Part shown: piece by piece, positions 16,310 through 19,768 of the stretch
Numbering within the stretch: the stretch's first letter is position 1
Layout of the letters: each line of letters opens with the position of its first letter
Assembly: GCA_023260735.1 (NCBI GenBank)
Contig: JALQUL010000252.1
Location: 1-19,768, forward strand
Reading direction: 5' to 3'
From: Limnohabitans sp.
Lineage (GTDB): Bacteria > Pseudomonadota > Gammaproteobacteria > Burkholderiales > Burkholderiaceae_C
Length of the DNA stretch: 19,768 bases
Notes under the pieces: generated by a model
Told to the model about the DNA's origin: nothing
What the model saw: the letters and a program-made list of their open reading frames with translations, nothing else
Databases searched by the model: none
Position numbers and translations under genes: made by a program

Positions 16310-16353
16310 AAAAGTCTTGGTTCTGTATTGAAGATCCAAGACTTTTCTTTTTT
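16310..16353 (+). terminator. Intrinsic terminator after apt
   Basis: A perfect 11-bp inverted repeat (AAAAGTCTTGG 16310-16320, CCAAGACTTTT 16336-16346) with a 15-nt loop is followed by CTTTTTT on the plus strand. The T-run reaches the stop codon of the convergent oxygenase gene. In the minus direction the stem ends in TTTT, so it may work for both convergent transcripts. Confidence 0.85.
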
Positions 16354-17542
16354 ATACACGTGCCAAGACGGCTCTCTTACTCGCTATTTCCTCTCTATTC
16401 ATATAACAACCTTGTAAATGGCGATTGCCCGTGTTGGCATCAAAACTTTCACGACCATGTAACACACGACTGTTATCGTAGGTAATCAATTCGCCTGCGG
16501 CCAAACGGGTGGTTAAATGATATTTTGTATCACGTAAGCGTTTCCATAATGCTGCAATTGCACCATACATAGGCTCTATTAATTCAGCTGGCAACTGCAT
16601 AGAGGATCGAAGCCAATTATTAAAACGAATTCTTTTGAGTTGGCCATAGGGGTCTAGCTCAAGGGCTAAAGCATCGGTTGCAATATCACAGCTTTCATCG
16701 TGAAATCGATAGGTTAATGGATAGCTTGAAAGTAATTGAAATGACTCGGGGTCCTCTTGACGTAAGTCTTGTGCTACACGAAATCCATCTGCAAAAATAG
16801 AACCACCACCCACCACGCTATTGGCCAAACAACACAACATTTGTATATCGGGCGGAGAGCCCCAATTGACCAAATCGGTGTGTAGCTCTAAACCCAATGA
16901 GGTGTAGGCTACAGCATTGGGATTGGGCATTGAAATCACATCATAAAACTCACCAAAGTTGGAGTTTCTAACGGGGCCAATTCTATTTGCTACTTCAATC
17001 AATTTACCAGATACAGTAGGCACACCACGTAATAACACTATGCCATCTTTTAGTAGCGCATCCATCCATGCTTTAACGCCGTTGTCAGTAGTGAAGTAAT
17101 CATTAAAATCCACAACCACCAAATTGTGTTGATGCTGAGAGTCCCAAAGTCTTTTAATTGGTTTTTGCTCTGCTAGAGCTGCCTGGGAATAACAATGATG
17201 TCTTAACCAAGCCCAAGAAAATTGGGAGCTGTGTTGCTCTGTGCCTTGTATAAAATCAAGCACCACCCCCGTACCTTCCACCACTTGAATAGCTTTTATT
17301 TCAGGACGTGCATGATCAAAAAACATATAGGTGCGCTCTAAGGCTTTGGGATGTTTACACTTCGAACAAGCACAATTATCTCTTAGCCAAATGGCATGAA
17401 AAACACTTTCGCGACCATCATCCCAGCGCACTTCAAGTAGTTTTGCATTAAAGTTTACCGTCTTTACACTATGGGGGGTTTGATAGACTGCTAAATCTGC
17501 CATATCAAATACCTGATTGGTAACTACTGTGTTGGAACTCAT
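16352..17542 (-). CDS. Gamma-butyrobetaine-hydroxylase-like Fe(II)/2-oxoglutarate dioxygenase
   Basis: This is a 396-aa TauD/GBBH-type oxygenase, expected to use O2 and 2-oxoglutarate to hydroxylate its substrate; gamma-butyrobetaine hydroxylase itself makes L-carnitine. The N-terminal zinc-binding domain has LRDNCACSKCKHPKALERT with Cys57, Cys59 and Cys62, matching the Cys-x-Cys-x2-Cys of human BBOX1, and a candidate fourth ligand in WLRHH (112-116). The catalytic jelly-roll has the iron triad His221-x-Asp223 (LELHTD) and His362 (RVLHGR), plus Arg374 for 2-oxoglutarate. I chose the ATG at 17542; a TTG at 17563 would add seven residues with no better ribosome binding site. No other carnitine gene is nearby, so the substrate could be another trimethylammonium compound or a different acid. 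It lies 195 bp after fccB on the same strand, past a strong hairpin. Confidence 0.85.
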   Translation of the reverse strand: MSSNTVVTNQVFDMADLAVYQTPHSVKTVNFNAKLLEVRWDDGRESVFHAIWLRDNCACSKCKHPKALERTYMFFDHARPEIKAIQVVEGTGVVLDFIQGTEQHSSQFSWAWLRHHCYSQAALAEQKPIKRLWDSQHQHNLVVVDFNDYFTTDNGVKAWMDALLKDGIVLLRGVPTVSGKLIEVANRIGPVRNSNFGEFYDVISMPNPNAVAYTSLGLELHTDLVNWGSPPDIQMLCCLANSVVGGGSIFADGFRVAQDLRQEDPESFQLLSSYPLTYRFHDESCDIATDALALELDPYGQLKRIRFNNWLRSSMQLPAELIEPMYGAIAALWKRLRDTKYHLTTRLAAGELITYDNSRVLHGRESFDANTGNRHLQGCYMNREEIASKRAVLARV

Positions 17543-17604
17543 ATTTGGGTCACCCTTTTTCAAAACCTAAATGAATTTTATAGAGGTGGTCACTTTAAAG
17601 CAAA

Positions 17605-17636
17605 CCTTGTTGTTCTATAGCAGTTGAACAACAAGG
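17605..17636 (-). terminator. Strong hairpin between fccB and the oxygenase gene
   Basis: A perfect 11-bp inverted repeat (CCTTGTTGTTC 17605-17615, GAACAACAAGG 17626-17636) has a 10-nt loop. On the minus strand it is followed by TTTGCTTT, an imperfect T-run, so it may terminate the fcc transcript about 100 bp after fccB. It could instead be an operator or leader hairpin for the oxygenase gene, which starts about 63 bp further on. Confidence 0.55.
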
Positions 17637-17737
17637 CTTGGTACTGACGATGCAATACTACTCGGCATGATCCTGCTTAAAACTGAAGCACCTAAAAGTA
17701 TTTTGGTGAACCAACTTCAATTGGGCTAACAAAAAAA

Positions 17738-19036
17738 TCAACTAAAACTATCGCCCATTAAAGTGGCAAACCATTTTTCCATATCTTTGTAATTGTCTCG
17801 GCTCGCCCCATTAGATGCTCTTGGCTGAGTCACTCCATTGGCGGTTGAAGGCATCATTACCCCACCTGAATACTGATAAACAGCCGACAACCAAGAGGCC
17901 ATAGTGCTATTGACAGGAGTAAAACAGGCTGAGTTCAAAACAGGCGAGGTTTCGTTGACTGCATAGGCAGTACCTAATAAAGCATAAATAATACCGTTTG
18001 CGCATACTTTGGCTTCTTGATTACCAATATGTCCTGCTTTTGGCATACCTGAAATACTGGCATCACCAATCACATGAACCCCTGGTACCAATGTTGACTC
18101 ATAAGTCAATAAATTGACGGGTGCAAACTTACCACTCACCAAACCAGCGTTGACCAACAGCTCTGGGGCGCGTTGAGGTGGTATTGGATTAAGCACTGCT
18201 GCGGTAACTGTTTTTTCTAGACCCGCCTGTGTGTAACTCACCACATTCGCACCCGCAATTAATTGCAAGTTAGTAACAGTAACGCCGGCACGATAATCTA
18301 CTTTATAACCATACCGCCCATTAAAGGCATTCTGAAAGTTAGTGGCCTGAGCCTGAATCGTGCTATTGGCATCTAATAGAATTACTTTACTAGCGGGTTT
18401 GTACACTCGCAACCAATCGGCAATTACACAAGCTCTTTCGTAGGGGCCTGGAGGGCAACGATATGGCGCCAAAGGAATAGTGATGACTACATCTTGCCCA
18501 TTGGGTATGGCTAATAATTGATTTCGTAGCAAAGTGGTTTGAGCGCCTGCCTTCCATGCATGCGGAACCAAGGTATCGTACTCCGATAAACTGCTCATGC
18601 CAGGCATTAAATCAAAATCAAGGCCAGGTGCCATCACTAAACGATCATAGGTAATTACACTGCTACCTGAAGGGCCAGTATAAGTGACGGTTTTATTAAT
18701 GGCATCAACGGTAGTAACGGTTCCTTGTACTCGCACAACACCATACTTATTCACTAAATTAGTATAGGAGTAGGCTAAGGACGAAATAGACGCACGCTTG
18801 CCAGTTAACACCTCATTGCTCATGATGTTAGAAGTGTAAACCGCATCTTTTTCAATCATGGCCACACTAATTTGCCCTCTGCCCCAAAGTCGCAAATATT
18901 TAGAAATAGTGGCCCCAGCCATACCACCACCCACCACTACTACGTTGTAAGCAGCGGCTCTTGCTGTAAGTGGGTAAAGCGTAGCACCTAAGCCTAGTGC
19001 AGCGGTACCTGCCTGAATAAATTCTCTACGTTTCAT
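17738..19036 (-). CDS. fccB: Flavocytochrome c sulfide dehydrogenase, flavoprotein subunit
   Basis: This periplasmic FAD protein oxidises sulfide and passes electrons to its cytochrome c partner (432 aa). The N-terminus MKRREFIQAGTAALGLG is a twin-arginine signal, fitting export of a folded flavoprotein together with a Sec-exported heme partner. The FAD motif VVVVGGGMAGATISKYL lies at about residues 32-48. The redox-active cysteines are Cys194 in PYRCPPGPYERAC and Cys371 in NSACF; their 177-residue spacing is close to the Cys161/Cys337 pair of the Allochromatium enzyme. APGLDFD (136-142) and VIGDAS (322-327) are the second FAD-contact regions, and the C-terminal FCSD domain follows. The ATG at 19036 is preferred over 19045 because AAAGGA sits 8 nt before it but directly abuts the upstream ATG. 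The start lies 12 nt after the fccA stop. Confidence 0.93.
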   Translation of the reverse strand: MKRREFIQAGTAALGLGATLYPLTARAAAYNVVVVGGGMAGATISKYLRLWGRGQISVAMIEKDAVYTSNIMSNEVLTGKRASISSLAYSYTNLVNKYGVVRVQGTVTTVDAINKTVTYTGPSGSSVITYDRLVMAPGLDFDLMPGMSSLSEYDTLVPHAWKAGAQTTLLRNQLLAIPNGQDVVITIPLAPYRCPPGPYERACVIADWLRVYKPASKVILLDANSTIQAQATNFQNAFNGRYGYKVDYRAGVTVTNLQLIAGANVVSYTQAGLEKTVTAAVLNPIPPQRAPELLVNAGLVSGKFAPVNLLTYESTLVPGVHVIGDASISGMPKAGHIGNQEAKVCANGIIYALLGTAYAVNETSPVLNSACFTPVNSTMASWLSAVYQYSGGVMMPSTANGVTQPRASNGASRDNYKDMEKWFATLMGDSFS

Positions 19037-19048
19037 TATGGTCATCCT

Positions 19049-19591
19049 TTATTTCAAGCTTGAAAAATACACCGCCATCGCTCTTAACTGAGCATCGGTG
19101 AAACCCATTGCGTGTGCCGCCATAATGCTTTGTGGATCTTCTGATCCGTTAGCGAATTCTTTTAACTCATGATAAATTTCACCGGCGGTTTCGCCTGTTA
19201 AGCGCTCAAACCCACCAGTACCGTTGGTGCCATGACACTGAAAACAATTACTCGCTAATAGCCTGCCGTTTAGTACCGGCAATACCACTGCAGCAATAGT
19301 TGATTTGACTTTTGCGCTTGATTTTTTATCTTTAAAGACAATTTCTGCCTTGCCTGCTCTAACGCCTTGAAGACGATAAACATTACCACCCAAAGAGGTA
19401 ACCGAAACGACTCCAGTGTTCGAGTTTTTAATTCTTACAGCACCTTTGACTTTTGAAATGACAACGGTTTTTGATGACCCCACTGTCACCGATAAACTAG
19501 ACGGACTAACCGTAATGGCAAAACTAGCACCCGTAAAACCAGTCATGACCAGCCCCAATAGGGCTACTTTAAAAAATTTTGGAAGCAACAT
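19049..19591 (-). CDS. fccA: Monoheme cytochrome c subunit of sulfide dehydrogenase with N-terminal Ig-like domain
   Basis: This 180-aa exported protein is the likely electron acceptor of FccB. The signal peptide covers about 1-25 (cleavage near SFA|IT). Residues 26-100 form a beta-rich module with the Big_2-like pattern VSPSSLSVTVGSSKTVVIS, then NSNTGVVSV, YRLQGVRAGKAEIVFKD. The class I cytochrome c domain (about 105-180) has a single heme site NCFQCHG (Cys116, Cys119, His120), a probable axial Met in AAHAMGF (Met162), and the C-terminal helix AQLRAMAVYFSSLK. Purple-bacterial FccA is diheme, while green-bacterial FccA is a small monoheme protein; an Ig-like domain is not part of either form that I know. 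AAGGAGG, 7 nt before the ATG, is a very strong ribosome binding site. It is cotranscribed with fccB. Confidence 0.88.
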   Translation of the reverse strand: MLLPKFFKVALLGLVMTGFTGASFAITVSPSSLSVTVGSSKTVVISKVKGAVRIKNSNTGVVSVTSLGGNVYRLQGVRAGKAEIVFKDKKSSAKVKSTIAAVVLPVLNGRLLASNCFQCHGTNGTGGFERLTGETAGEIYHELKEFANGSEDPQSIMAAHAMGFTDAQLRAMAVYFSSLK

Positions 19592-19704
19592 ATTCCCCCT
19601 CCTTCATTGTTGTAATCAATAGCTTGATACTCCACTTTCACTTCACTAATAATTTTTCATTCAATTGAACAATTAACTCTTATTGAAGAAGTGGAAGTAA
19701 TATT

Positions 19705-19762
19705 CAAAATAGGCAAGCTAGGTACGATTTGGAATGAGCAAAAAAGCGAACAAAATAGGCAA
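19705..19762. repeat. 12-bp direct repeat upstream of fccA
   Basis: CAAAATAGGCAA occurs perfectly at 19705-19716 and again at 19751-19762, 46 bp apart start to start (TTGCCTATTTTG on the coding strand of fccA). The nearer copy lies about 115 bp before the fccA start. Nearby are a 10-bp palindrome TTCAATTGAA (19660-19669) and separated arms TCCACTT (19631-19637) and AAGTGGA (19689-19695). Paired activator sites for the fcc genes are possible. The array may continue beyond the window edge. Confidence 0.45.
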
Positions 19763-19768
19763 CCCAAG

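Noticed and set aside
17543..17563. TTG start for the GBBH-like oxygenase
   Set aside because: It has no better ribosome binding site than the ATG at 17542, and the added seven residues do not resemble the family.

Overview
The window looks like chromosomal DNA of a betaproteobacterium, probably order Burkholderiales. I infer this from the mix of a CysB-type regulator beside a sulfate-binding protein, an IclR-controlled aromatic catabolic cluster, comM, apt next to a small membrane nuclease-like gene, and flavocytochrome c. The DNA is moderately AT-rich by eye, with very AT-rich gaps. Genus cannot be decided from the sequence alone. No tRNA, rRNA, CRISPR array or intact insertion sequence was seen.

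Layout from left to right. (1) A minus-strand toxin-antitoxin pair (1862-198) of HipA kinase and HipB repressor, with the toxin gene first. (2) A plus-strand pair, sbp and cysB (2104-4055), for sulfate uptake and its control; the ABC permease and ATPase genes that often sit with sbp are absent. (3) A convergent minus-strand MFS transporter and recQ helicase (5319-4081, 7244-5391). (4) An aromatic-acid catabolic locus: a minus-strand IclR regulator (8149-7319) divergent from five plus-strand genes (8315-13286). These encode a metallo-beta-lactamase-fold protein, an FAD hydroxylase, a 74-residue DUF2783-type partner, a vicinal-oxygen-chelate enzyme and fumarylacetoacetase; a clear terminator follows. 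(5) Housekeeping genes: comM (minus), a membrane-anchored Mrr-like nuclease-fold protein and apt (both plus). (6) A minus-strand set at the right: fccA (cytochrome c) and fccB (flavoprotein) of sulfide dehydrogenase, then a gamma-butyrobetaine-hydroxylase-like oxygenase.

How the genes work together. The catabolic locus reads as a pathway: the hydroxylase with its small partner would hydroxylate an aromatic acid (3-hydroxyphenylacetate to homogentisate is the best guess), a dioxygenase would open the ring, and fumarylacetoacetase would split the product into fumarate and acetoacetate. The usual cupin homogentisate dioxygenase and maleylacetoacetate isomerase are not in the window. The VOC enzyme and the active-site-altered metallo-beta-lactamase-fold protein occupy the places where those steps would be expected, which makes this locus the best candidate for undescribed biochemistry. 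The fcc pair would oxidise sulfide in the periplasm; its cytochrome subunit carries an unusual N-terminal Ig-like domain. Several sharp palindromes and direct repeats sit upstream of hipA, sbp, the catabolic genes and fccA and are plausible operator sites.
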